DNA of 64,000 bases from an uncultured Sunxiuqinia sp. (GTDB lineage: Bacteria > Bacteroidota > Bacteroidia > Bacteroidales > Prolixibacteraceae), in NCBI RefSeq assembly GCF_963678245.1, contig NZ_OY782770.1, positions 434,001 through 498,000 of the forward strand. Direction: 5' to 3'. Below the pieces are notes generated by a model. The model was not told where the DNA came from, searched no databases, and saw nothing but the letters and a program-made list of their open reading frames with translations. Of this stretch, positions 1-8,007 are shown piece by piece. Every line of letters begins with the position of its first letter. The stretch's first letter is position 1. The position numbers and the translations under genes were made by a program.

Positions 1-147
1 AAACGCTTTTTCAACAAAATATTTGAATTTAAGCGGGATAATCAAGGACTTTTGAGGAATTGTAATTTTTTGCCGCGTTAAAACATAATCTTCGGGAGAA
101 ATTGCTTCACTAGGATAATGATATCCGTCTCCGCCAGATCCGTATGG
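1..147 (-). other. Possible partial or decayed reading frame at the left edge
   Basis: On the minus strand a 49-codon open stretch runs off the left edge. It begins PYGSGGDGYHYPSEAI and contains LTRQKITIPQKS, so it looks protein-like. It is bounded upstream by an in-frame TAA at 150-148 and has no ATG. It may be the remnant of a gene whose upstream part was lost or frameshifted, or a gene starting at a non-standard codon further left. The family is not recognised. The plus strand also has a 26-codon open tail ending in TAA at 79-81, so the coding strand is not certain. Confidence 0.25.
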
Positions 148-242
148 TTAGATGTATATATCGAGAACAAAATGAAAACATACCCAAGATTTTCAAAGAC
201 AGGTATAGAATAGTTTAATCCAGGAACGTTCTTTACAAAACG

Positions 243-274
243 AAAAAACACCTCATTTTCATGAAGTGTTTTTT
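243..274 (-). terminator. Intrinsic terminator of the tRNA cluster
   Basis: Read on the minus strand, a 14-bp stem (AAAAAACACTTCAT pairing with ATGAGGTGTTTTTT, one G-T pair) closes a 4-base loop and ends in a T-run. It lies 7 bases past the end of the last tRNA, which is where the transcript should stop. Confidence 0.8.
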
Positions 275-281
275 CTGGGAG

Positions 282-354
<73 letters not shown>

Positions 355-376
355 AATAACAACGAACTTTAAAAAG

Positions 377-462
377 TACCCGGAGCGGGACTTGAACCCG
401 CACGACCGTTGATGGTCATTGGATTTTAAGTCCAACGTGTCTACCAATTCCACCATCCGGGC
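377..462 (-). tRNA. tRNA-Leu (anticodon TAA)
   Basis: An 86-base class II tRNA with a long variable arm. The anticodon stem TTGGA/TCCAA encloses loop CTTAAAA, giving anticodon TAA (reads TTA/TTG). The acceptor stem is GCCCGGA/TCCGGGT with a terminal G-T pair, and the discriminator is A as expected for leucine. CCA is not encoded. It sits between two tRNA-Gly copies and is probably co-transcribed with them. Confidence 0.95.
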
Positions 463-477
463 ATCCTACAAAAATGG

Positions 478-550
<73 letters not shown>

Positions 551-596
551 ATTTTTTTAAAGAACGTGCTGCTTTCAGCTCCCGAAAACAGCGATG

Positions 597-627
597 CAAA
601 TATATTGCTAATTTTTCTTTCTCCAAA
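597..627 (-). promoter_or_regulatory. Promoter of the tRNA-Gly/Leu/Gly cluster
   Basis: On the minus strand TTG(G) is followed after 19 bases by TATATTTG, matching the Bacteroidota sigma consensus (TTTG around -33, TAnnTTTG around -7, spacing 19-21). The predicted start lies about 40-45 bases upstream of the first tRNA. Confidence 0.75.
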
Positions 628-673
628 AATAATAAATAAAAAATCTGAGAAATTAAATTATCACTGTAAACCG

Positions 674-3292
674 CTATTTTAAACCCGAAAGCTTTTTAAT
701 TCCATGTAATTTGTTAAGTGCCTCTATAGGAGTTAGATTATCAATATCCAGCGTTTTAATCTCATCCCGAATCTGTTTCAAAACCGGGTCATCTAACTGG
801 AAAAAACTCATTTGAAATCCTTCACGATGCTCTGCCATTCCTTCCAAAGGCTTAGCTAAACTATCTTTTCGGTTCGTTTCCTCCAGTTGAGCCAGGATTT
901 CATCAGCACGACCGACCACAGAGGGTGGCATTCCGGCCATTTTAGCCACATGAATACCAAAACTATGGTTGCTGCCACCACGAACCAATTTACGCAAGAA
1001 AATCACCTTATTGGCCACTTCCTTTATCGTGACATTGTAGTTCTTTACCCGACCAAAGGATTTTTCCATTTCATTCAGCTCATGATAGTGCGTAGCAAAT
1101 AACGTTTTAGCTTTTGCCTTTGGATGTTCGTGCAAATATTCAACAATCGACCAGGCAATGGAAATTCCATCGTAGGTTGAAGTTCCACGTCCCAGCTCAT
1201 CCAGTAAAATCAAGCTTCTATCCGACACATTGTTTAAAATACTGGCAGCCTCATTCATTTCAACCATAAAGGTCGACTCGCCCAGCGAAATGTTGTCAGA
1301 TGCTCCAACACGAGTGAAAATTTTATCGACATAACCAATCTTTGCTTCCGTGGCAGGAACAAATGAACCAATTTGTGCCATCAACACAATCAGGGCAGTT
1401 TGTCGAAGCAAAGCGGATTTACCCGCCATATTTGGTCCCGTGATAATAATCACCTGTTGGTCTTCCTGATCTAAAACAACGTTGTTGCTGATGTATGTTT
1501 CGCCAATCGGCAGCTGTTGTTCAATTACCGGGTGTCGCCCTTCCTTGATATCGATTTTTGTTGAATCATTCATCTCGGGCTTGTAATAATCATATTCAAC
1601 CGCCGATGTGGCAAAAGAAAGCAAACAATCTAACTTAGCTATAACCACCGCGTTTAATTGAATGGATTGAATGTATTCAGACAAAGCCACAACCAACTCA
1701 TTAAACAATCGAACTTCCAATGCCAGAATTTTTTCCTCGGCTCCTAATATTTTACTCTCGTATTCTTTTAATTCTTCCGTGATGTATCGTTCTGCATTTA
1801 CTAACGTTTGCTTTCTGATCCATTCTTCGGGGACTTTATCTTTATGCGTATTACGCACTTCAATGTAATACCCAAAAACATTGTTAAACGCAATCTTCAG
1901 CGACGAAATACCTGTGCGTTTCGACTCCCGATCCTGCATTTGAACAAGGTAATCTTTTCCCGAATAAGCCAGTTTGCGAAGCTCATCCAGTTCCTCCGAA
2001 ATTCCATCCTGAATAACATTTCCCCGATTTACGAGTACTGGAGGATCATTGGTTATCTCTCGTTCCATGCGTTCGCGAATCGCCAAACAAGGATTTAGCT
2101 GCTCAGCCATTCGATTGACCACGTCCTGATCAACCCCTTCACTGTATTTTTTAATCGGCTCAATAGCACGAAGCGCATTTCGTAGCTGAACAACCTCACG
2201 CGGGTTAATCCGCCCAACAGCGACCTTCGAGATGATCCGTTCCAAATCTCCAATCTGACGAATGTGCTCACTCAACTCCTCTTTTTCAGCATCACGCTGG
2301 GTAAAATACTCAACGACTGACAGTCGATCGTTAATAGCCGATATTTCCTTTAAAGGGAGTGCAATCCAGCGTTTTAACATGCGTGACCCCATGGGCGAAA
2401 TTGTTTTATCCAAAACCTGAGAAAGTGTTTTCGCCCCCTCGTTAATCACCCCAAAAAGTTCCAGATTTCTGATTGTAAACCGATCCAGCCAAACGTATTT
2501 ATCTTCCTCAATTCGCGAAAGTGAAGTCACATGCTGAAGTTGGTGATGCTGAGTTAAATCCAGGTAGTGCAAGATAGCGCCGGAAGCCATGATTCCATAA
2601 TTCAAATCCTGCACACCGAAACCTTTCAATGATTTGGTTTCAAAATGTCGAAGTAAACGGTCGGTAGCAGCGTCCTCGTTATACACCCAGTCATCCATGG
2701 TGTAGGTATAAAACTTACCCCCAAACAAGGCAATAAAATCATTGCCCTTCCCACGTTGAAATAACACTTCTTTGGGTTTGAAAGAATTCAGCAATTTATC
2801 AATGTATTCGAAACTACCTTCCGCTGTTAAAAACTCCCCGGTTGAGATATCCAGAAACGCGACACCTGCCATCTTTTTATCGAAATGAACAGAGGCCAGA
2901 AAATTATTCTCGCGATGCTCCAAGATATTATCATTGATGGAAACTCCCGGTGTTACCAGCTCTGTAATTCCACGCTTCACGATTTTCTTAGTCATTTTCG
3001 GATCTTCCAATTGCTCACAAATAGCAACTCGTTGTCCGGCACGAACCAGTTTTGGCAAATAAGTATCTAACGCATGATGCGGAAACCCGGCCAATTCAAC
3101 GAAACTGGCAGCCCCGTTAGCTCGTTTGGTTAAAGTGATTCCCAGTATTTCGGCGGTCTTAATTGCATCTTCTCCAAACGTTTCGTAAAAATCACCCACA
3201 CGAAATAAGAGTACGGCATCCGGATGTTTGTCTTTGATATCATAATACTGCTTCATCAAAGGTGTTTCGACATATTTTTTTGATTTTGCCAA
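674..3292 (-). CDS. mutS: DNA mismatch repair protein MutS
   Basis: This 872-residue protein has the usual MutS length. It recognises mismatches and small loops and uses ATP to recruit the repair machinery. The mismatch-wedging F-x-E triad is at residues 35-37 (GDFYETF). The C-terminal ATPase carries Walker A GPNMAGKS near residue 619 and the Walker B/signature region [11 protein letters not shown] near 700, with the His-containing FATHYHEL downstream. The clamp and lever domains lie between. The start is TTG at 3292: an in-frame TGA lies shortly upstream, and the first ATG (codon 13) would remove the conserved [13 protein letters not shown] beginning. A TATCTTTG promoter box lies about 30 bases upstream. 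It appears to be a single-gene unit. Confidence 0.97.
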   Translation of the reverse strand: MAKSKKYVETPLMKQYYDIKDKHPDAVLLFRVGDFYETFGEDAIKTAEILGITLTKRANGAASFVELAGFPHHALDTYLPKLVRAGQRVAICEQLEDPKMTKKIVKRGITELVTPGVSINDNILEHRENNFLASVHFDKKMAGVAFLDISTGEFLTAEGSFEYIDKLLNSFKPKEVLFQRGKGNDFIALFGGKFYTYTMDDWVYNEDAATDRLLRHFETKSLKGFGVQDLNYGIMASGAILHYLDLTQHHQLQHVTSLSRIEEDKYVWLDRFTIRNLELFGVINEGAKTLSQVLDKTISPMGSRMLKRWIALPLKEISAINDRLSVVEYFTQRDAEKEELSEHIRQIGDLERIISKVAVGRINPREVVQLRNALRAIEPIKKYSEGVDQDVVNRMAEQLNPCLAIRERMEREITNDPPVLVNRGNVIQDGISEELDELRKLAYSGKDYLVQMQDRESKRTGISSLKIAFNNVFGYYIEVRNTHKDKVPEEWIRKQTLVNAERYITEELKEYESKILGAEEKILALEVRLFNELVVALSEYIQSIQLNAVVIAKLDCLLSFATSAVEYDYYKPEMNDSTKIDIKEGRHPVIEQQLPIGETYISNNVVLDQEDQQVIIITGPNMAGKSALLRQTALIVLMAQIGSFVPATEAKIGYVDKIFTRVGASDNISLGESTFMVEMNEAASILNNVSDRSLILLDELGRGTSTYDGISIAWSIVEYLHEHPKAKAKTLFATHYHELNEMEKSFGRVKNYNVTIKEVANKVIFLRKLVRGGSNHSFGIHVAKMAGMPPSVVGRADEILAQLEETNRKDSLAKPLEGMAEHREGFQMSFFQLDDPVLKQIRDEIKTLDIDNLTPIEALNKLHGIKKLSGLK

Positions 3293-3323
3293 AGCGTGTT
3301 CAGATTTTAAATTGAATGATCAA

Positions 3324-3331
3324 CAAAGATA
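3324..3331 (-). promoter_or_regulatory. -7 promoter box of mutS
   Basis: The minus strand reads TATCTTTG, a full match to TAnnTTTG, about 32 bases upstream of the TTG start of mutS. No convincing TTG -33 box is seen at the right spacing. Confidence 0.5.
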
Positions 3332-3443
3332 TAAGAAGCACATACAAGAATGAAAAACAGCCTATATTTCTTCAGTGAAACTTTTCAACAAGTTATTACA
3401 AACGGTTTGTGTATTTGTAGCGCGGAATTATAAAAGTACAAAA

Positions 3444-3462
3444 CTTTCAAGCTCGCACAGAG
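3444..3462 (+). repeat. Direct repeat, copy left of the XRE gene
   Basis: CTTTCAAGCTCGCACAGAG matches 17 of 19 positions with CTTTCAAGCTTGCTCAGAG at 4321-4339, in the same orientation. The pair brackets the XRE gene and its AT-rich flanks, which suggests the 0.9-kb segment was inserted as a unit. Confidence 0.5.
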
Positions 3463-3544
3463 TCAATTCGTTTATTCAATATTCCACGTTTTCCATCAAG
3501 TCGTCAAAGACTAATTGGCGGTATTACAGCAGCGAGCCGCACCC

Positions 3545-3586
3545 GCCCAACCCCCTACGCATTAAACATGACACTTTGTTATGGGC
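3545..3586 (-). repeat. attC-like inverted boxes after the XRE gene
   Basis: Read on the minus strand, starting 7 bases after the XRE stop, GCCCATAAC is followed 26 bases later by GTTGGGC. The second box fits the integron attC core GTTRRRY, and the first is its near-complement with two extra bases. The spacing of about 42 bases is short for a full attC site, and the inner L boxes are not clear. It is a resemblance only, but it is in the position expected for a cassette end. Confidence 0.25.
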
Positions 3587-3593
3587 AGGCTTT

Positions 3594-4208
3594 TTATTTA
3601 TAATTCACAACACTCTTATCTTTAATTATGGCTGTGTCGGTTTTGCCAGTAATTGGATTTCTTTCAATTCTAGTTGTCACACCATTTATAATCGTATTTT
3701 GTACTGTTTTGAATGGAATGAACCATGAGACTATAAAAAAATATATTAAAATAGAAGTCAATGAAAACGTCAGATATTTAAAGCCACGTTTAAAACCTTG
3801 TTTCTTCAAATGATATACGGCTGACATCGAAAGTAAAACAAGAGATAAAAATCCGACCACCAAACCAAAAAATAAAAATCCTTCTAATCCAGATAATCCA
3901 ACTGAAATCAATAACAATGAAAAAATATTCAGAATTAGCAAATATTGATATTTTATCATCAATGTATTCAAGAAATCATCTTTCTCAATCATCTTAGGTT
4001 CAGATTCACTATTAAAATCTGCATCTGGGTATGATTTTAGAATTTTTAAAATCTTTCTTTTTGTATCTCCCAGAGGATTCGTTTCATTTCTTTCTATCCT
4101 TTGAATTGTCCTTAAACTTAATCCAGACAGATTGGCAAGTTCGTCTTGAGACAATCCTTTCTTTTCTCGAAGTTTTTTAATTCTAATATTGAAGTCTTTA
4201 TTGTCCAT
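3594..4208 (-). CDS. XRE-family HTH regulator with C-terminal membrane segments
   Basis: This 204-residue protein has an N-terminal Cro/C1-type helix-turn-helix at about residues 8-62, with LSQDELANLSGLSLRTIQRIE as its core. A short linker follows, then three hydrophobic segments (about 88-108, 111-132 and 145-165), and a polar tail. The architecture implies DNA binding tethered to the inner membrane. The signal sensed and the target genes are unknown. The gene is more AT-rich than its neighbours, has no operon partner, and sits between 19-bp imperfect direct repeats with an attC-like motif after its stop. These features suggest acquisition by transfer. The ATG at 4208 is the only reasonable start. 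Confidence 0.8.
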   Translation of the reverse strand: MDNKDFNIRIKKLREKKGLSQDELANLSGLSLRTIQRIERNETNPLGDTKRKILKILKSYPDADFNSESEPKMIEKDDFLNTLMIKYQYLLILNIFSLLLISVGLSGLEGFLFFGLVVGFLSLVLLSMSAVYHLKKQGFKRGFKYLTFSLTSILIYFFIVSWFIPFKTVQNTIINGVTTRIERNPITGKTDTAIIKDKSVVNYK

Positions 4209-4320
4209 ATATAATTTTTAAACTTGGGGGAGAGATACATCCATCAAATGTGTCTTCAAGTGCCATAATAACGTCAATATTGCGACATGAATATGTCAAT
4301 TTACTTTAATGCTACCTTAT

Positions 4321-4339
4321 CTTTCAAGCTTGCTCAGAG
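4321..4339 (+). repeat. Direct repeat, copy right of the XRE gene
   Basis: The partner of the repeat at 3444-3462 (17/19 identical). This copy extends into a hairpin, AAGCtTGCTC with GAGCAcGCTT, followed by four T on the plus strand. It could therefore also be a weak terminator between the DUF4105 gene and the XRE insert. Confidence 0.45.
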
Positions 4340-4357
4340 CACGCTTTTATCAATCGA

Positions 4358-5548
4358 TCAAACTTGCCGTTTTGCTCTCAAAAACAAAAAGCTATGCAAC
4401 AGCGCACGGCAAAGCATCATCAGAGTCAACAAATAAAAACCGACGTGGAACGTCTGCGGAATAAAAAAACTGAACAGACAAAATAAGATCAACCAAACAG
4501 CAAGTGCTTTCCAATACCACTTGAGTGACTGCCGCCACTTTTTGACCATCCATAAAAACAGAAATGGCAGATTAGCAGGGACAGCCCACCAAAGATTATA
4601 ATTGGGGTGCATGGCCGGATGCTCAGAATAAGTGACCAACCAAAGTGCAACCAAGCCCATGAGTCCGGTAACGAATAGCAAAACATAGTCGAGCAGGTAG
4701 TTTACTTTTTTTGTTTTATACTGACTACAGCTGATCCATAAAACCAGCAGTAGTGCTATTGAAAGCACTGGCACGGGAGACAACAAATTAAATCCTGTGG
4801 AGTTTTCGTTTTCGGAATCATAAATTATGCGAGTCTCTTTAACCAATGGCCGGCTAACCCCGTCTTGCTCAATTTGCGCTTGAGCAAAGTGTTTCATCAG
4901 GTAATCGGGCAAAAACATTTCCTCATACGCGGAAGCAGTTTTATCTGCAGGACTTCCCAAGGTCAGATGAATGCCAAAATTTGTCCATGGCAATACCTTT
5001 TGATATTCGTTAGCATGCTCACGAAAAGTCATTCCCATGCCCTTTTCATCCTGGAAAGCAACATTTGCGTCAATCTGATTTACGACAAGATCGCGAACCC
5101 GCGTTGCACAATTATCATAAAAAAAGTTGTACCGATATTCCCGATTTTCAGGCTTCGAATTCCAAATCAAAAAATCAAGCATTTGTTGCTTCTCTTTCTG
5201 CGTAAGATTTAAAACCTGTGCCTTGATGCTTCGCCCGTTTCGTTTATAGCCATGGTAAAAATCGGCGTATTTCTCGGGAGCCAGCATGTAATCGGTTCTC
5301 CCTTTTGCAAAACGATACACGAAGTTGGGCTGGCTAAAACTAAAAACCCCGTAATTGAACACAACATCAAACAGCCGTTGTGGATCTTGAACACGAACTG
5401 CTGTGTGACCATAAATAGCGTGAATCAAATCACTGGGGCCACAGGTCAGCACACTAATTTCTGCCTCATCACTCAATTCAAAAGCCTTACTTTTAAAAGG
5501 AGTTGCCACAACAAAAAGTAGAATTAAAACAAACAATAATCTTTTCAC
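4358..5548 (-). CDS. DUF4105 (Lnb N-terminal-like) membrane protein
   Basis: This 396-residue protein has a signal peptide or first membrane segment (residues 1-22) and a periplasmic domain of about 220 residues with the conserved YGHTAVRV and YDNCATRV motifs. Five hydrophobic segments follow in the last 150 residues. The His and Cys in these motifs are the expected catalytic residues of the NlpC/P60-like fold shared with the lipoprotein N-acyltransferase Lnb; substrate use here is not known. The start is GTG at 5548. No promoter box is visible in the 28 bases between this start and an intrinsic terminator, so transcription probably enters through the structured RNA region upstream. Confidence 0.85.
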   Translation of the reverse strand: MKRLLFVLILLFVVATPFKSKAFELSDEAEISVLTCGPSDLIHAIYGHTAVRVQDPQRLFDVVFNYGVFSFSQPNFVYRFAKGRTDYMLAPEKYADFYHGYKRNGRSIKAQVLNLTQKEKQQMLDFLIWNSKPENREYRYNFFYDNCATRVRDLVVNQIDANVAFQDEKGMGMTFREHANEYQKVLPWTNFGIHLTLGSPADKTASAYEEMFLPDYLMKHFAQAQIEQDGVSRPLVKETRIIYDSENENSTGFNLLSPVPVLSIALLLVLWISCSQYKTKKVNYLLDYVLLFVTGLMGLVALWLVTYSEHPAMHPNYNLWWAVPANLPFLFLWMVKKWRQSLKWYWKALAVWLILFCLFSFFIPQTFHVGFYLLTLMMLCRALLHSFLFLRAKRQV

Positions 5549-5569
5549 AACTTTTTTTTATTCAAAAAA

Positions 5570-5757
5570 AACAAAAAAGCGGGTCTAAACCCGCTTAATC
5601 CAATAAAATATTTTTAAAACATCAAATTACACGCAGCCGCCAACACATGAACCGCAACTCCAAAATCACCCCCAGCCGCCAACAATAGCCCCCCATAAAA
5701 GCATAACTCACAAGGTCATATCCGTCAAATAAACCTGGCGAACACCAAAGACTTCCG
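5570..5757 (-). ncRNA. Putative structured RNA (sRNA or attenuating leader) upstream of the DUF4105 gene
   Basis: About 190 bases on the minus strand lie between a TATATTTG promoter box (5769-5762) and a strong hairpin with T-run (5596-5573). The transcript is G-rich, unlike its AT-rich surroundings, and contains TGTTGGCGGCTG twice (5684-5673 and 5645-5634). Both copies can pair with the upstream TCGCCA. No convincing ORF explains it. Its size and layout suit a 6S-like or other stable small RNA, but no known family is recognised. The terminator ends about 25 bases before the GTG of the DUF4105 gene, so it could equally be that gene's regulated leader. Confidence 0.5.
5577..5596 (-). terminator. 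Intrinsic terminator between the structured RNA and the DUF4105 gene
   Basis: The minus strand reads AAGCGGGT-TTAG-ACCCGCTT followed by six T, one G and eight T. It is an 8-bp perfect stem in the correct orientation to end the RNA starting near 5757, or to attenuate read-through into the gene starting at 5548. Confidence 0.8.
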
Positions 5758-5761
5758 ACAA

Positions 5762-5769
5762 CAAATATA
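5762..5769 (-). promoter_or_regulatory. -7 promoter box of the structured RNA
   Basis: The minus strand reads TATATTTG, a full TAnnTTTG match. The nearest TTTG-like element upstream (minus-strand TTTTGAG at 5798-5792) is about 24 bases away, slightly far for a -33 box. Confidence 0.5.
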
Positions 5770-5942
5770 GTGAGCGCAGCCACTAAAATGGCTCAAAATC
5801 CAATTTTAGACTACGCCCCATAAGTCCTTGAATTTCAGCTTAATTTCACAATCTGTCGCTGTTATGCAAACACCGAAATCACTGGAATAATTCCTTATTT
5901 AGACTTATTTAAAATAGCAATTGCGCTTAATTTTAGATATTT

Positions 5943-7088
5943 TTGTCTGAATTAAAAAATTTTAAGCACATGGGATGTAGTGGATGTAGTATGAATACTG
6001 ATGGTGATCGCCCCGAAATGTTAGGCACCTACGATTGGTTAAAAGATCTACCAGACACAACACATTTATCAGATATTGTTGAAGTTCGATTTAAAGGAAC
6101 TCACAAAGAATTTTATAAAAATGAAGATGGACTCCAACTAAAGATTGGTGAACAGGTGGTTGTTGCCACAACACCAGGCCATGATGTTGGGACAATTTCA
6201 TTGGTTGGAAGGTTAGCTGAAAAGCAATTTGAACGAAAAATTCGGAAACCTGAACGATACCAATGGAACAAAGTCTATCGGAAAGCAACAAGTGCTGATA
6301 AAGAAAAGTTTGAGACAGCAAAAGGCAGAGAATATGCCGTGATGGTTCGTTCGAGGCAAATTGCCAACGAGCTGGGACTGGAAATGAAAATTGGCGATGT
6401 GGAGTTTCGTGGAGATAATGCCAAGGCGATTTTCTATTATATTGCTGAAGGACGCGTCGATTTTCGGGAATTAATCCGAAGATATGCCCGGGAGTTTCAT
6501 ATTAAAGTTGAAATGAAACAAATTGGAGCACGTCAGGAAGCAGGTCGTGTAGGAGGAATTGGATCGTGCGGTCGCGAATTGTGTTGCTCTTCCTGGAGAA
6601 CTGATTTCGACAGTGTAACTTCGGATGCGGCACATCAGCAAGGCCTATCGCCCAATGCCGAAAAGATGGCCGGTAAATGCGGCAAACTAAAATGTTGCCT
6701 CATGTATGAGCTGGATACTTACCTGGAGGCTCAAGAGGACTTTCCAAATGAGTTATTGACTCTGGAAACCGAAAAAGGCTTGGCTCGTCATTTTAAAACA
6801 GAGATTCTAAATAAGAAGATTTGGTATACCATGCATGAAACTCATAGCACCAAGCCGATTGTTTTAGATCTGGAAGATGTTAAGAAAATTATTCAACTGA
6901 ATAAGCGTGGAAAAAAACCGCCAATTGAAAAATACCTCGCTATTGAAGAAAAAGTTGAGAATGAAATGAGTGTTGGTTCGGTAAATCCCGATTTAATGGA
7001 TGAATCGAAAAACAGGAAAAGACGTAAAAAGAAATTTTCAAAACGTCCTCATCAGAATCGACGCAAAAATGCAAATACAAAATCTTAA
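5943..7088 (+). CDS. ricT: PSP1-domain protein RicT (YaaT-like)
   Basis: The 381-residue PSP1 C-terminal-domain protein corresponds to RicT/YaaT, which in Firmicutes forms a Fe-S complex acting on mRNA maturation; the Bacteroidota role is less clear. The PSP1 core (about residues 50-275) contains the cysteine-rich GIGSCGRELCCSSW and KCGKLKCCLMYE, and an extra GCSGCS lies at the N-terminus. The last 40 residues are very rich in Lys and Arg and may bind nucleic acid. The start is uncertain: TTG at 5943 or ATG at 5970 (beginning MGCSGCSMN). The gene is followed by a terminator shared with the convergent mevalonate kinase gene. Confidence 0.85.
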   Translation: MSELKNFKHMGCSGCSMNTDGDRPEMLGTYDWLKDLPDTTHLSDIVEVRFKGTHKEFYKNEDGLQLKIGEQVVVATTPGHDVGTISLVGRLAEKQFERKIRKPERYQWNKVYRKATSADKEKFETAKGREYAVMVRSRQIANELGLEMKIGDVEFRGDNAKAIFYYIAEGRVDFRELIRRYAREFHIKVEMKQIGARQEAGRVGGIGSCGRELCCSSWRTDFDSVTSDAAHQQGLSPNAEKMAGKCGKLKCCLMYELDTYLEAQEDFPNELLTLETEKGLARHFKTEILNKKIWYTMHETHSTKPIVLDLEDVKKIIQLNKRGKKPPIEKYLAIEEKVENEMSVGSVNPDLMDESKNRKRRKKKFSKRPHQNRRKNANTKS

Positions 7089-7091
7089 ACT

Positions 7092-7125
7092 AAAAGCCTC
7101 GAGGTTAAAAAACCTGGAGGCTTTT
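7092..7125. terminator. Bidirectional terminator between ricT and the mevalonate operon
   Basis: AAAGCCTCGAGGTT and AACCTGGAGGCTTT pair with one mismatch across a short A-rich loop, with T-runs on both strands. It serves the convergent ricT (plus) and mevalonate kinase (minus) genes. The stop codon of the latter at 7105-7107 lies inside the stem. Confidence 0.75.
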
Positions 7126-8007
7126 TAATTCTACTGGCAATTTTTTACGATCGGTAACAAAAGCCAATAAGTATCCACCACCGCCAGAGCCTAAAAGCTT
7201 TAGAAATATCCCTTCATCCTGCATTTGCCTCCAAACAGTTTGAAATTCCGCCGGAATCATCTCCCTCATATTTTCAATCTGAAAATTGGAAATGAGTTTC
7301 AATTGCTCAAACAGCTTCTGAAAATTACCGGATAAAAAAGCATTGATAGCTAATTTATTTGCCGGTATAAAAACGTTGTTAAATTGCTTTTTAAATTGAG
7401 GGTTCTTCATTTTTTCCATGAAAAGGCGAACCAAAGGTGACGTTGAACTTTGAATAGCCGTATCAATCAGAAAAACGGAATAGCCGGCTTCTGGGGATGA
7501 GAATGTTGGTAAAGTTATGGCACTGCCCGAAAGCATTACCGGACGGTTGATAAAAGAAGCCAACGGATCGAAGCCCGAGCTTTTTCCATGAAAATAAGAT
7601 TCCATCACCGAAAAATCCTTTTTCAAAACCGATAAAATATTTTTCTTCTTTTTAAGCACATCAAAACTGGCCCGGTACTTTCCATAATGCTCGTAAATGG
7701 CTGCACACAAAGCACCCGAACTGCCAACACCATATTGAAGAGGAATATCTGAATCGAAAAACAATCCTTTTTCTACATCTCGTTGCAGCTCTTCCAGATT
7801 GAGCGGATAGTTCATTTGAAGGTTCAGCTCATGATGAATAAAGTAAGATACAAATTGCTCAAGTTCAGCCTGACTGGCACTGATATCTGCGCCTTCAGAA
7901 AATTCGAGACTCCCTGTAAAATAAGGTAAGGGAACTGCCAATGCTTCTGCACCAAGCATCACCCCATATTCTCCAAATAACATCAATTTGGCATTAAACT
8001 TCTTCAT
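7105..8007 (-). CDS. mvk: Mevalonate kinase (GHMP family)
   Basis: A GHMP kinase of 300 residues that should phosphorylate mevalonate to 5-phosphomevalonate. Visible family motifs are the N-terminal FGEYGVMLGAEALAVPL, the phosphate loop PLQYGVGSSGALCAA near residue 95, FHGKSSGFDPLAS near 150 (substrate and catalytic Asp region), and the C-terminal LLGSGGGGYLLAF. Starts are ATG at 8007 or GTG at 8010; ATG is chosen. The start overlaps the end of the diphosphomevalonate decarboxylase gene by 14 bases, so translation is probably coupled. It is the last gene of the nine-gene operon. The exact substrate among GHMP kinases is inferred from the operon. Confidence 0.87.
   Translation of the reverse strand: MKKFNAKLMLFGEYGVMLGAEALAVPLPYFTGSLEFSEGADISASQAELEQFVSYFIHHELNLQMNYPLNLEELQRDVEKGLFFDSDIPLQYGVGSSGALCAAIYEHYGKYRASFDVLKKKKNILSVLKKDFSVMESYFHGKSSGFDPLASFINRPVMLSGSAITLPTFSSPEAGYSVFLIDTAIQSSTSPLVRLFMEKMKNPQFKKQFNNVFIPANKLAINAFLSGNFQKLFEQLKLISNFQIENMREMIPAEFQTVWRQMQDEGIFLKLLGSGGGGYLLAFVTDRKKLPVELKSLQVF

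Noticed and set aside
3545-3586. A true integron attC site and hence an integron array
   Set aside because: Only the outer boxes resemble attC, the spacing is short, no second site and no integrase gene are present; kept only as a resemblance.
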